Assembly (NCBI RefSeq): GCF_002387245.1
Contig: NZ_DGLD01000003.1
Span: forward strand, 71,780 to 135,779
Direction of reading: 5' to 3'
DNA length: 64,000 nucleotides
Source: Brevundimonas sp. UBA4553
Lineage (GTDB): Bacteria; Pseudomonadota; Alphaproteobacteria; Caulobacterales; Caulobacteraceae
Below are positions 56,598 to 63,620 of this stretch, in pieces (the stretch's first letter is position 1; every line of letters begins with the position of its first letter). The notes beneath the pieces were generated by a model. It saw only the letters and a program-made list of their open reading frames with translations. It was not told the origin of the DNA and did no database searches. A program made the translations under genes and the position numbers.

Positions 56598-57531
56598 AGC
56601 GGGTGACGACGGGGCGATGGTCGGAACCGTTCGAGCGGCCCAACCGGCGTTCCAGCAGGGCCAGATCGGGCGATCGCCACACCTGATCTATCGTCAGGCC
56701 CATCGCTGAGGGCAGGGGCGACGGCCAGGTGCCGGGCCAGCCGGGCGCGGGGATCATGCCCGTCTCGGCCTGGATCTGACGCCCGATGCGGGCGCTGGAC
56801 ACGCTGTTGAAGTCGCCCGTCGCAATGACAGGACCGGTCATGTCGCGACGGATGGCGGCCAGCGCCGTGGCCTGATTGATCTGACCCCACTGATACTGAA
56901 AGGGCCAGGGTCGGGTCAGGTGGGCGCCGATGATGTTGACGGGGCCGAGTGGCGTCTGGGCTGCGGCAGCGACCGAAACCAGGCCGTCGGGGCGGTCCGC
57001 GATGGCGGTCAGCGGATAACGTGACGCGATAGCGGCGCGGGCCGCGCCGCTGGGACGGTTTACGCGGGCGTTCAACACACGGTGCGGAAAACCCGTCAGC
57101 ACGCGATCCAACTGGGCCGAGGGCGCGTCGCCCAGTTCTACCAAGACCACGATGTCGGCGTCCGCTTCGGCGATGGAGCGGGTGATGGCCTCGATGTCGG
57201 TATTCCAGGCCCAGAGATTGGCGGAGTATAGCGTTAACGTCGGCGCGCCCTCGCGCGGCAGGCCGCCGCCGCGCGGGAACCATTGAGGCCAGACGGCGAG
57301 AACCAGCAAGGCGGTGACGCTCAGACCCGCGATGACGGCGGGACGCAGTCTCAGCACCGCGCAGAGCAACGTCAGGATCAGCGTGGCGCCGAGGGCCGGG
57401 GAGGTGAACTGGGCCAGAAGGTCGGTCCAGCGGTGGCCGATCCTCGACAACGCCGACAGGGCGATGGCGGCGGGTGCGGCCAGCAGGCCGAGCGCGGTCA
57501 GATGGATTGCGGCCTTCAACGGAGAGATCAA
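56572..57531 (-). CDS. Membrane-anchored endonuclease/exonuclease/phosphatase family protein
   Basis: A 319-residue protein with three predicted N-terminal helices (about 5-95) followed by an EEP domain: TLTLYSANLWAWNTDIEAI, DIVVLVELGDAPSA, IATGDFNSVSSA and SNGSDHRPVVTRF. Metal and catalytic residues (N, E, D/N, D/H) are present. Related proteins act on phospholipids or other phosphodiesters near the membrane; the substrate is unknown. The TTG at 57531 is preferred since AAGGAAG lies upstream and it starts at the hydrophobic region. Confidence 0.82.
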   Translation of the reverse strand: MISPLKAAIHLTALGLLAAPAAIALSALSRIGHRWTDLLAQFTSPALGATLILTLLCAVLRLRPAVIAGLSVTALLVLAVWPQWFPRGGGLPREGAPTLTLYSANLWAWNTDIEAITRSIAEADADIVVLVELGDAPSAQLDRVLTGFPHRVLNARVNRPSGAARAAIASRYPLTAIADRPDGLVSVAAAAQTPLGPVNIIGAHLTRPWPFQYQWGQINQATALAAIRRDMTGPVIATGDFNSVSSARIGRQIQAETGMIPAPGWPGTWPSPLPSAMGLTIDQVWRSPDLALLERRLGRSNGSDHRPVVTRFTLAAEAP

Positions 57532-57647
57532 GCGGACTTCCTTGTTGGCCAGGCGGCGCGCCGACTCTTGGCCTATCCGACTGGACGGCGGCGTGTCGAG
57601 GTCTTTGACCGCGTGCGGTAGCCACGATGGCGCGCACAATAGGACCG

Positions 57648-57676
57648 GCCAATCCCGGTGATTTCCCGGGATTGGC
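57648..57676. repeat. 11-bp perfect inverted repeat at the left edge of the lysis cassette
   Basis: GCCAATCCCGG (57648-57658) and CCGGGATTGGC (57666-57676) are exact inverse copies around TGATTTC. It lies in the 220-base gap between the divergent EEP gene and the DUF2793 gene, so it does not follow any gene end. Operator, leader hairpin or old attachment arm are all possible. The rest of the gap (57532-57751) has no box I can name. Confidence 0.5.
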
Positions 57677-57751
57677 TTGCGCCACTCCCGTTCGGCGCGC
57701 CGGGGCAACGTCCCCGCGCAGACTGATCTTCCAAACCCTGGAGATCATTCG

Positions 57752-59224
57752 ATGAGCGACAACGCCAGCGCGCGGCTGGGCCTGCCCTATCTGGCGGCGG
57801 GTCAGCTGCAGAAGCACGTGACCCTGAACGAGGCGCTGACGCGCCTGGATGCCCTGACTCAAGCGGCCGTGGTCAGTTGCACGACAACGACCCAGCCCGC
57901 TGGGCCCGAAGACGGCGCGCTCTACATCTTGCCGATCGGGGCGAGCGGGACCGCCTGGAGCGGCCATCCCGCGGGCGCGCTGATGCGGGCCGAGATGGGA
58001 GGGTGGCTGCCGATCGACGCGCCTGACGGCCTGCTGGTCGTGGTTCTGGACAGCCATCAGGTGCTGGTGCGTCGGGCCGGCGAATGGGCGCCTCTGGCAG
58101 CGGAGGCTGGCGAGCCCGAGGCCTTGCAGAACCTGACGCGACTGGGGGTGAACACCGAGGCGGACGCGACCAACGTCGTCGCCGCCCGCCTGAACAAGGC
58201 CTTGTGGACCGCGCTGGAAACAGAAGGCGGCGGCGACGGCGACCTGCGTTTCACCTTCAACAAGCAGGGGGCCAGCGACGTCCTGTCGTTGCTGTTCCAG
58301 AGCGGATGGGGCGGGCGGGCCGAGTTGGGCTTGATCGGTGACGATGATCTGCGGCTCAAGGTCAGCGCTGACGGCGGGACCTGGCGTGACGCCTTCACGG
58401 TGGACCGCACGACCGGGCGGCTGTGGTTCGCCCAAGGCGCGACCCGACGCGAAACCACGGTGCTGACGGCCAGCGGCGATTGGACCCCGCCCGCCTGGGC
58501 GCGCTGGGTGGAGGCGATCTGTGTGGGCGGCGGCGGCGCTGGCGGGAATGGCGAGGCCGGAGCCCCCGGAACCGTGCGCTTTGGCGGCGGCGGCGGGGGT
58601 GCAGGCGGCGTCGTGTCGGGCCTGTGGCCCGTGAATGGGTTTTCGGGCGCGCTGACCGTGGCGGTTGGCGTGGGTGGTGTCAGCGGCGTCGCCGGCGCGA
58701 ACTCGATGGTCTCGGCGGGCGGAAGTCCGCTGCTGACGGGTGAAGGCGGCCGGGGCGGCGCAGCAGGAACCGCATCGTCGGGCGTCGGCGGCGCGGGCGG
58801 CGGCGGCCTGATCCGGTCCAACGCCGGAGGCGACTCGTCGGCTTCCGCTATCGCCGGCGCCGGTCAGACGCAGACCCGACCTGACGGTCCCGGCGGCGGG
58901 GGGGCGGGCGGCGGGGTCAGTGCGGCCAACCTCGCCTTCAGCGGCGGCGCAGGCGGAGACGGAGCTCTGCTGCACGTCAGGGCGCCAGGCGGCCTTGGTC
59001 GCACGACATCAGGCCTTGGCGGGCAGCCTTCGCCGCTGGCGGCCCTGTCCTGCGTGGGCGGCGGCGGCGGCGGGGGCGGCGGAGCGGTTTCGGGGGCGGG
59101 GTATTCCGGCGCGCCCGGCGGGCTGTATGGCGCAGGCGGCGGCGGAGGCGGGGCGGGCGTGACGGCCGGCGGAGCTGGCGGCGCCGGCGCGGCCGGGGTG
59201 GTCTGGCTGACGGCGATCGGGTGA
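57752..59224 (+). CDS. DUF2793 phage-tail-fibre-like protein with polyglycine-rich C-terminal domain
   Basis: A 490-residue protein with no signal peptide. The N-terminal DUF2793 domain (about 6-110) starts LGLPYLAAGQLQKHVTLNEA, a family I associate with prophage or gene-transfer-agent tail genes. A central part (about 110-240) includes LRFTFNKQGASDVLSLLFQS and GTWRDAFTVDRTTGRLWFA. From about residue 245 to the end the sequence is dominated by runs of glycine (GGGGAGGNG, GGGGGGAGG) and ends in VVWLTAIG. Glycine-rich tail adhesins of phages fold as polyglycine-II sandwiches, so host or surface binding is inferred. GGAG precedes the ATG. It heads a coupled cassette of lysis genes. Confidence 0.82.
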   Translation: MSDNASARLGLPYLAAGQLQKHVTLNEALTRLDALTQAAVVSCTTTTQPAGPEDGALYILPIGASGTAWSGHPAGALMRAEMGGWLPIDAPDGLLVVVLDSHQVLVRRAGEWAPLAAEAGEPEALQNLTRLGVNTEADATNVVAARLNKALWTALETEGGGDGDLRFTFNKQGASDVLSLLFQSGWGGRAELGLIGDDDLRLKVSADGGTWRDAFTVDRTTGRLWFAQGATRRETTVLTASGDWTPPAWARWVEAICVGGGGAGGNGEAGAPGTVRFGGGGGGAGGVVSGLWPVNGFSGALTVAVGVGGVSGVAGANSMVSAGGSPLLTGEGGRGGAAGTASSGVGGAGGGGLIRSNAGGDSSASAIAGAGQTQTRPDGPGGGGAGGGVSAANLAFSGGAGGDGALLHVRAPGGLGRTTSGLGGQPSPLAALSCVGGGGGGGGGAVSGAGYSGAPGGLYGAGGGGGGAGVTAGGAGGAGAAGVVWLTAIG

Positions 59225-59229
59225 GCGGC

Positions 59230-59385
59230 ATGACCCGATATCTCGACCGCATCCTCGAAGCAGAACTGCTGGACGAGGAGGTCTGGGCGGCGCCCGAACG
59301 GCTGAGCCCCGACGATTGCTTCGACGAACTGGGCAACGACTGGCGCAGGCCCGTCGCGCCCTGCGATCAGGAGGATGAAGTATGA
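59230..59385 (+). CDS. 51-residue acidic protein in the lysis cassette
   Basis: A short frame starting MTRYLDRILEAELLDEEVWA and ending CDQEDEV. It is strongly acidic, with two cysteines, and begins five bases after the DUF2793 stop. Its stop overlaps the next start (ATGA), and its last codons contain the AGGAGG used by that gene, which supports it as a real gene. No family is recognised. Small genes between tail-fibre and lysis genes are common in phages. Confidence 0.65.
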   Translation: MTRYLDRILEAELLDEEVWAAPERLSPDDCFDELGNDWRRPVAPCDQEDEV

Positions 59386-59639
59386 CTGACCTGGGTCTGG
59401 CTGAGGGGCGCTGGCTGTGGCGGCGGCTCTATGTCTTCACCGCCAGCGCGGCCTTGTGGTGGCTGCTGGCGCGAGCCATCGGGCGAACAGCGCCGGCGGA
59501 CCTCCCGCGTGTGGCGGAAGGGTTGATGGGCCTGATCGCCCTGATGCTGGTCCTTTATCTGGTGGCGCCGACCGCCCAGCAGATGGTCGCCATGCTGGCC
59601 AATCTGCGCCTGCGACTGGCGGCAGGGGGCAGGGCATGA
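59382..59639 (+). CDS. Holin-like two-helix membrane protein
   Basis: An 85-residue protein with two hydrophobic helices (RLYVFTASAALWWLLARAIG and GLMGLIALMLVLYLVAPTAQ) and a basic C terminus (LRLRLAAGGRA). Size, topology and place directly before an endolysin fit a holin that opens the inner membrane for lysis. A strong AGGAGG precedes it. It overlaps both neighbours by ATGA. No sequence family is recognised, so the call rests on topology and context. Confidence 0.7.
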   Translation: MTDLGLAEGRWLWRRLYVFTASAALWWLLARAIGRTAPADLPRVAEGLMGLIALMLVLYLVAPTAQQMVAMLANLRLRLAAGGRA

Positions 59640-60019
59640 GCTTTCGCCTGTCGCAACGCTCGCGCGCCCGGCTGCAGGGCGTGCATCCCGATCTCATTGC
59701 CGTGGTCGAAGCGGCGATCCTGCGGACTCCGGTCGATTTCATGGTGACGGAAGGCCGGCGGGACCCTGTCCGTCAGGTCGCGCTTGTCAGGGCGGGGGCC
59801 AGTCGCACGCTGAACTTGCGTCACCTGACCGGCCATGCGGTCGATGTCGCGGCCCTGGTAGAGGGTCAAGTGCGCTGGGATTGGCCGCTGTACGGCCGCA
59901 TCGCCGGGGCTTTCAAGGCGGCTGCGACGGACCTGGGCATCCCGTTGACCTGGGGCGGTGACTGGACGCGGTTGAGAGATGGCCCGCACTTCGAGCTGGA
60001 TCGGAGGGCCTATCCATGA
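59636..60019 (+). CDS. M15-family peptidoglycan peptidase (endolysin-like)
   Basis: A 127-residue single-domain peptidase without a signal peptide. It has the SxHxxGxAxD-type zinc motif as LRHLTGHAVDVAAL, the fold signature TEGRRDPVRQVALV, and GGDWTRLRDGPHFEL with the last zinc ligand. These match L-alanyl-D-glutamate or D-Ala-D-Ala peptidases used as phage endolysins. Lack of a signal peptide means it needs a holin, which precedes it. Coupled by ATGA on both sides. Confidence 0.87.
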   Translation: MSFRLSQRSRARLQGVHPDLIAVVEAAILRTPVDFMVTEGRRDPVRQVALVRAGASRTLNLRHLTGHAVDVAALVEGQVRWDWPLYGRIAGAFKAAATDLGIPLTWGGDWTRLRDGPHFELDRRAYP

Positions 60020-60438
60020 GCGCGCGCGATCTGATGCGCGCGCTGACGCCGCTGGGCTGGCTGACTCTGATGGCGGGCTTCCTGCTCCTGATCCTGGTCG
60101 GACGTGGGGCAGGTCTGAAGTGGGACCCGTTCGGCTTGCAAGAACGGCGGTTGGAGGCAGCCCGGGCCGAGGCGACGCACGCAACCCGTGCCGCCGACGC
60201 CCGCCGCATCGAGACAGTGGGGGAGGCGCAGCAGGCCGCCCGCGTCGAAGATCATCACCTACAGACCTTGGCGGTCGAGCGAGCGACCGTCGCGGCTGTC
60301 ACACGGGCAAGGAGCGCCGAAGATGCCAACAACCTTCTTGAACCGATGCGCGCTGATCGCCTGCGGGCTCATGACCGCGAACTGTGCCGGCTCGCCCCCG
60401 ATCTCGACGGTTGCGCCGCCGCGCCTGAGTCTGCCTGA
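60016..60438 (+). CDS. Inner-membrane spanin-like protein (Rz-like)
   Basis: A 140-residue protein with one N-terminal transmembrane helix (LGWLTLMAGFLLLILVGRG, about 12-30) and a long Ala/Arg/Glu helical region (about 42-120) predicted to be coiled-coil and periplasmic, ending with two cysteines. This is the layout of i-spanins, which disrupt the outer membrane at the end of phage lysis. A lipoprotein gene begins inside it in another frame, the classic Rz/Rz1 arrangement. Sequence similarity to known spanins cannot be judged by eye. Confidence 0.7.
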   Translation: MSARDLMRALTPLGWLTLMAGFLLLILVGRGAGLKWDPFGLQERRLEAARAEATHATRAADARRIETVGEAQQAARVEDHHLQTLAVERATVAAVTRARSAEDANNLLEPMRADRLRAHDRELCRLAPDLDGCAAAPESA

Positions 60439-60649
60439 CGCGGCGGCCCGCCCCTGCGCCCTGGCGACCCTGCCTGAAGCACCCAGCCAGGCCGACCTGG
60501 AAGCGGCCTATCTGCTGCGCGGCGCCCAGATTGTCGCCTGCGACGGGGCACGGCGGCTCGCGGTCGAAGCCTGGGCTGCTGAACGCGCGATGCAGGACGA
60601 CTGGAGTGCGGAGGATAAGCGGCTCGGGTGGCGCTCGTGGCGTCGATGA
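60323..60649 (+). CDS. Outer-membrane spanin-like lipoprotein (Rz1-like), nested start
   Basis: A 108-residue protein starting inside the i-spanin gene in a different frame, with AAGGAG about 9 bases upstream of its ATG. The leader CALIACGLMTANCAG has two possible lipidated cysteines (14 or 21), then a Pro-rich segment (SPPISTVAPPRLSLP), as in Rz1 proteins, and a helical C-terminal part rich in Ala, Glu, Arg and Trp. It overlaps the i-spanin gene by 116 bases and extends beyond it. It is larger than typical Rz1. Confidence 0.7.
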   Translation: MPTTFLNRCALIACGLMTANCAGSPPISTVAPPRLSLPDAAARPCALATLPEAPSQADLEAAYLLRGAQIVACDGARRLAVEAWAAERAMQDDWSAEDKRLGWRSWRR

Positions 60650-60671
60650 AGGCCTTTCTTGCCGGGTAGGT

Positions 60672-60716
60672 CGGCAGGTTTTGCCGACCGCGCGTCAAAA
60701 TCGGCAAAACCTGCCG
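60672..60716. promoter_or_regulatory. Two inverted ftr/FlbD-enhancer-like sites upstream of the flagellin promoter
   Basis: CGGCAGGTTTTGCCG (60672-60686) and CGGCAAAACCTGCCG (60702-60716) are perfect inverse copies of each other, and each is itself a CGGCA-N5-TGCCG palindrome. The CGGCA/TGCCG core is what I recall of ftr sites bound by FlbD, the Caulobacter sigma-54 activator. They lie about 75-120 bases before the -24 element, a suitable enhancer distance. As a long hairpin it might also end transcription from the lysis cassette. Confidence 0.6.
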
Positions 60717-60789
60717 GGCTCCAAGTATGGTTTACCAAATCTAACGCATAAAAATCAGAGGCTTGCATATTCTCGAAGTGCTGGTCGTT

Positions 60790-60806
60790 CTGGCCTCGAC
60801 CTTGCT
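60790..60806 (+). promoter_or_regulatory. Sigma-54 promoter for the first flagellin gene
   Basis: CTGGCCTCGACCTTGCT contains GG (60792-60793) and GC (60804-60805) exactly ten bases apart, with TGGC and TTGC matching the -24/-12 consensus. The expected transcription start near 60817 lies just before the leader hairpins. Upstream enhancer-like palindromes support it. No equivalent GG-N10-GC was found in the gaps before flagellins 2, 3 and 4. Confidence 0.7.
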
Positions 60807-60816
60807 CTTGATGTCT

Positions 60817-60882
60817 TCGAGCAGAAAGCTCCCGGCAGCCAAAATGGCGTCGGACATGTCGAAGACAGATAGGATGGCCAAA
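60817..60882 (+). promoter_or_regulatory. Flagellin leader RNA, copy 1
   Basis: Hairpin A is GAGC/GCTC with loop AGAAA (60819-60831); hairpin B is GCC/GGC with loop AAAAT (60838-60848), with outer CCG/CGG pairs. A conserved stretch GTCGGACATGTCGAAGAC follows, then a TAGGAT ribosome site. The element fits the kind of leader through which FlbT controls flagellin mRNA in Caulobacter. Confidence 0.65.
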
Positions 60883-61740
60883 ATGGCTAACAGCATCAAC
60901 ACGAATGCTGGCGCTCTCATCGCGCTGCAAAACCTCAATGCGACCAGCCGTGACCTCAACGTCACGCAAAACCGCGTGAATACCGGCCTGAAGGTTTCCT
61001 CGGCCAAGGACAACGGCGCGATCTTCGCGATCGCCACCAATCAGCGCGCCGAGATGGGCGCCTTGGACGCCGTCAAGAATTCCATGCAACGCGGCCAGTC
61101 GATCGTCGATGTGGCCCTGGCCGCCGGCGAGACCGTGGTCAAGGCTCTGGAAGAGCAGAAGAGCCTGGCGGTCGCCATCTCGAACGCCACCGGCGACGCC
61201 CTGAAGGCCTACGTCACCGACTACAACGCTTTGGGCGCGGAAATCACGAAGGCTCTGGCTGGCGCCACCTTCGACGGCGTCAATCTGTGGACCGACACCA
61301 CGGCCGCCGGCGCCAACATCAGCGTCAAGACCGGCACTGGCACCAACGACAACTTCGTCCTGAAGGGCGGCGCGGCGGCCACGACGGCCACGGCCCCCGC
61401 CAGCGCCACCGCCCTGGTCATCTCCAACTACGCCGCGCCCAGCGCCGCCGACGTCACGGCCATGCAGGGCCTGACGACCGTTGTGACGGGCTCCATCACC
61501 GCCTTTACCAGCGAACTGGGCGCCATGGGCACCAAGTCGAAGTCGCTGGAGCGCTCGCTCATCTTCACGAACAAGATCCAGGACGCGGTCGAAGTCGGGA
61601 TCGGCAACCTGGTGGACGCCGACCTGGCCAAGGAAAGCGCCAAGCTGACCGCCCTGCAAACCAAGCAACAACTCGGCGTTCAGGCGCTGGGCATCGCGAA
61701 CCAGTCGAGCTCGATCCTGCTCGGCCTGTTCCGCGGATAA
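60883..61740 (+). CDS. Flagellin 1
   Basis: A 285-residue Caulobacter-type flagellin without signal peptide, exported by the flagellar type III system. The N-terminal D0/D1 region starts ANSINTNAGALIALQNLNAT and includes NRVNTGLKVSSAKDNGAIFA; the C-terminal D0/D1 region ends GVQALGIANQSSSILLGLFR. The variable middle (about 125-225) is the longest of the four copies, with an Ala/Thr-rich segment. The ATG at 60883 starts at the conserved N terminus; an upstream in-frame extension covers the leader RNA. It is preceded by a sigma-54 promoter and is the first of four tandem copies. Confidence 0.94.
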   Translation: MANSINTNAGALIALQNLNATSRDLNVTQNRVNTGLKVSSAKDNGAIFAIATNQRAEMGALDAVKNSMQRGQSIVDVALAAGETVVKALEEQKSLAVAISNATGDALKAYVTDYNALGAEITKALAGATFDGVNLWTDTTAAGANISVKTGTGTNDNFVLKGGAAATTATAPASATALVISNYAAPSAADVTAMQGLTTVVTGSITAFTSELGAMGTKSKSLERSLIFTNKIQDAVEVGIGNLVDADLAKESAKLTALQTKQQLGVQALGIANQSSSILLGLFRG

Positions 61741-61745
61741 GAATT

Positions 61746-61772
61746 AGAAGCGGTTCCCCAAAGACCGCTTCT
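61746..61772 (+). terminator. Hairpin after flagellin 1
   Basis: AGAAGCGGT (61746-61754) pairs perfectly with ACCGCTTCT (61764-61772). No T-run follows, so it may protect the 3' end or allow read-through to the next flagellin. Confidence 0.5.
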
Positions 61773-61780
61773 CGACACAA

Positions 61781-61850
61781 CCACCCGAGCAGAACGCTCC
61801 CGGCAGTCAAAATGACGTCGGAAATGTCCGAAGACTAAGGAACTACCAGT
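61781..61850 (+). promoter_or_regulatory. Flagellin leader RNA, copy 2
   Basis: Hairpin A is GAGC/GCTC with loop AGAAC (61787-61799); hairpin B is GTC/GAC with loop AAAAT (61806-61816), with outer CCG/CGG pairs. The stem of B differs from copy 1 by a paired change. AAGGAA precedes the start codon. Confidence 0.65.
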
Positions 61851-62660
61851 ATGGCTAACAGCATCAACACCAACGCAGGCGCTCTGGTCGCCCTGCAAAA
61901 TCTGAACAACACGAGCCGCGATCTCTCGATCACGCAAAACCGTGTGAACACCGGCATGAAGGTTTCTTCGGCCAAGGATAATGGCGCGATCTTCGCCATC
62001 GCCACCAACCAGCGCGCCGAGATGGGCGCCCTGGATGCCGTGAAGCAGTCGATGCAACGCGGTCAATCGATCGTCGACGTGGCCCTGGCCGCTGGCGAGA
62101 CCATCACCAAGGCGCTCGAAGAGCAAAAGAGCCTGGCGGTTGCGATCGAATCCTCGGTGGCCGGTTCGGCTGCTGAAACCGCCTATCTGGCCGACTTCAA
62201 CGCCCTGGGTAACGAAATCACCAAGGCCTTGGCTGGCGCCACCTTCGACGGCGTCAATCTCTATTCGGCCGCGGCTGCTGATGTCGAGGTCAAGACCGGC
62301 ACCGGTTCGACGGACAAGTTCGTCCTCAAGGCCACCGGCGCGGCCACCGCTGTCGCCACCGCTGGCGGCGCCATTGTTCGCGCCGGCGCCACGGCCACGG
62401 CGGTGGATACGGCGTTGAAGGCCTTCACGGCGGAGCTGGGCGCCCTCGGCACCAAGTCGAAGTCGCTGGAGCGCTCGCTGACCTTCACCGGCAAGATCCA
62501 GGACGCGGTCGAGGTCGGTATCGGCAACCTGGTCGATGCCGACCTGGCCAAGGAAAGCGCCAAGCTGACGGCGCTCCAGACCAAACAACAACTCGGCGTC
62601 CAAGCGCTGGGCATCGCGAACCAGTCGAGCTCGGTCCTGCTCGGCCTGTTCCGCGGATAA
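61851..62660 (+). CDS. Flagellin 2
   Basis: A 269-residue flagellin with the same conserved ends (ANSINTNAGALVALQNLNNT; QSSSVLLGLFRG) and a shorter variable middle than flagellin 1 (VEVKTGTGSTDKFVLKAT). The first 125 or so residues are almost identical to flagellin 3. It has its own leader copy, but no sigma-54 promoter is visible in the 110-base gap, suggesting expression from upstream read-through or from an unrecognised promoter. Confidence 0.94.
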   Translation: MANSINTNAGALVALQNLNNTSRDLSITQNRVNTGMKVSSAKDNGAIFAIATNQRAEMGALDAVKQSMQRGQSIVDVALAAGETITKALEEQKSLAVAIESSVAGSAAETAYLADFNALGNEITKALAGATFDGVNLYSAAAADVEVKTGTGSTDKFVLKATGAATAVATAGGAIVRAGATATAVDTALKAFTAELGALGTKSKSLERSLTFTGKIQDAVEVGIGNLVDADLAKESAKLTALQTKQQLGVQALGIANQSSSVLLGLFRG

Positions 62661-62667
62661 GAATTGG

Positions 62668-62691
62668 AAACGGGTCCAAGGGTCCGTTTTT
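62668..62691 (+). terminator. Terminator-like hairpin after flagellin 2
   Basis: AAACGG (62668-62673) pairs with CCGTTT (62684-62689), followed by TT. The stem is short and the loop contains a further CC/GG pairing. Confidence 0.5.
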
Positions 62692-62700
62692 GATAAAAGA

Positions 62701-62769
62701 GACTACCCGAGCAGAACGCTCACGGCGTCAAAACGACGTTGAAAATGTAAAAAGCAAAGGAAAGCCAAA
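62701..62769 (+). promoter_or_regulatory. Flagellin leader RNA, copy 3
   Basis: Hairpin A is GAGC/GCTC with loop AGAAC (62709-62721); hairpin B is CGTC/GACG with loop AAAAC (62726-62738). The outer CCG/CGG pairs of other copies are weakened here. AAAGGAAA precedes the start. Confidence 0.6.
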
Positions 62770-63582
62770 ATGGCTAACAGCATCAATACCAATGCAGGCG
62801 CTCTGATTGCTCTGCAAAACCTGAACAACACGAGCCGCGATCTCTCGATCACGCAAAACCGTGTGAACACTGGCCAGAAGGTTTCTTCGGCCAAGGACAA
62901 TGGCGCGATCTTCGCCATCGCCACCAACCAGCGCGCCGAGATGGGCGCCCTGGACGCCGTGAAGCAGTCGATGCAACGCGGTCAATCGATCGTCGACGTG
63001 GCCCTGGCCGCTGGCGAGACCATCACCAAGGCGCTTGAAGAACAGAAGAGCCTGGCGGTTGCGATCGAATCCTCAGTGGCCGGTTCGGCTGCCGAAACGG
63101 CCTACCTGGCTGACTTCAACGCCCTCGGCAATGAAATCACCAAGGCTCTGGGCGGCGCCACCTTCGACGGCGTCAACCTGTTCTCGGCCACGACCACGGA
63201 CGCCATTCAGGTCAAGACCGGCACGGGCTCGACCGACGTCTTCACGCTGAAGGCGGCCTCAGGCGCGGCGACGGCGGTGTCCACCGCGGGCGGCTCTGTC
63301 GTTCGTGCGGGCGCTACCGCCGCTCTGGTCGAAACCGCGCTGAAGGGCTTCACGGCTGAACTGGGCGCTCTCGGCACCAAGTCTAAGTCGCTGGAGCGCT
63401 CGCTGACCTTCACCAGCAAGATGCAGGACGCCCTTGAAGTGGGTGTCGGCAACCTGGTGGACGCCGATCTGGCCAAGGAAAGCGCCAAGCTGACCGCCCT
63501 GCAAACCAAGCAACAGCTGGGCGTGCAGGCGCTGTCGATCGCGAACCAGTCGAGCTCGGTTCTGCTCGGCCTGTTCCGTTAA
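62770..63582 (+). CDS. Flagellin 3
   Basis: A 270-residue flagellin with ends like flagellin 2 and a different middle (IQVKTGTGSTDVFTLKAASG). The first 305 bases match flagellin 4 at all but two positions. The C terminus is QSSSVLLGLFR without the last glycine of copies 1 and 2. It has its own leader copy and a following hairpin. Confidence 0.94.
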   Translation: MANSINTNAGALIALQNLNNTSRDLSITQNRVNTGQKVSSAKDNGAIFAIATNQRAEMGALDAVKQSMQRGQSIVDVALAAGETITKALEEQKSLAVAIESSVAGSAAETAYLADFNALGNEITKALGGATFDGVNLFSATTTDAIQVKTGTGSTDVFTLKAASGAATAVSTAGGSVVRAGATAALVETALKGFTAELGALGTKSKSLERSLTFTSKMQDALEVGVGNLVDADLAKESAKLTALQTKQQLGVQALSIANQSSSVLLGLFR

Positions 63583-63588
63583 TGGATT

Positions 63589-63614
63589 AGGGGCGGTCCC
63601 TCGGGGCCGCCCCT
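63589..63614 (+). terminator. Hairpin after flagellin 3
   Basis: AGGGGCGG (63589-63596) pairs perfectly with CCGCCCCT (63607-63614). No T-run follows. Confidence 0.5.
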
Positions 63615-63620
63615 GATGAG

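Noticed and set aside
56552..58975. Minus-strand open frame running through the EEP gene and opposite the DUF2793 gene
   Set aside because: Its Pro/Arg-rich translation is the complement of Gly-rich and EEP codons in another frame.
58530..59200. GGC/GGG-rich tandem sequence
   Set aside because: It lies in frame in the glycine-rich fibre-like protein and is explained by coding.
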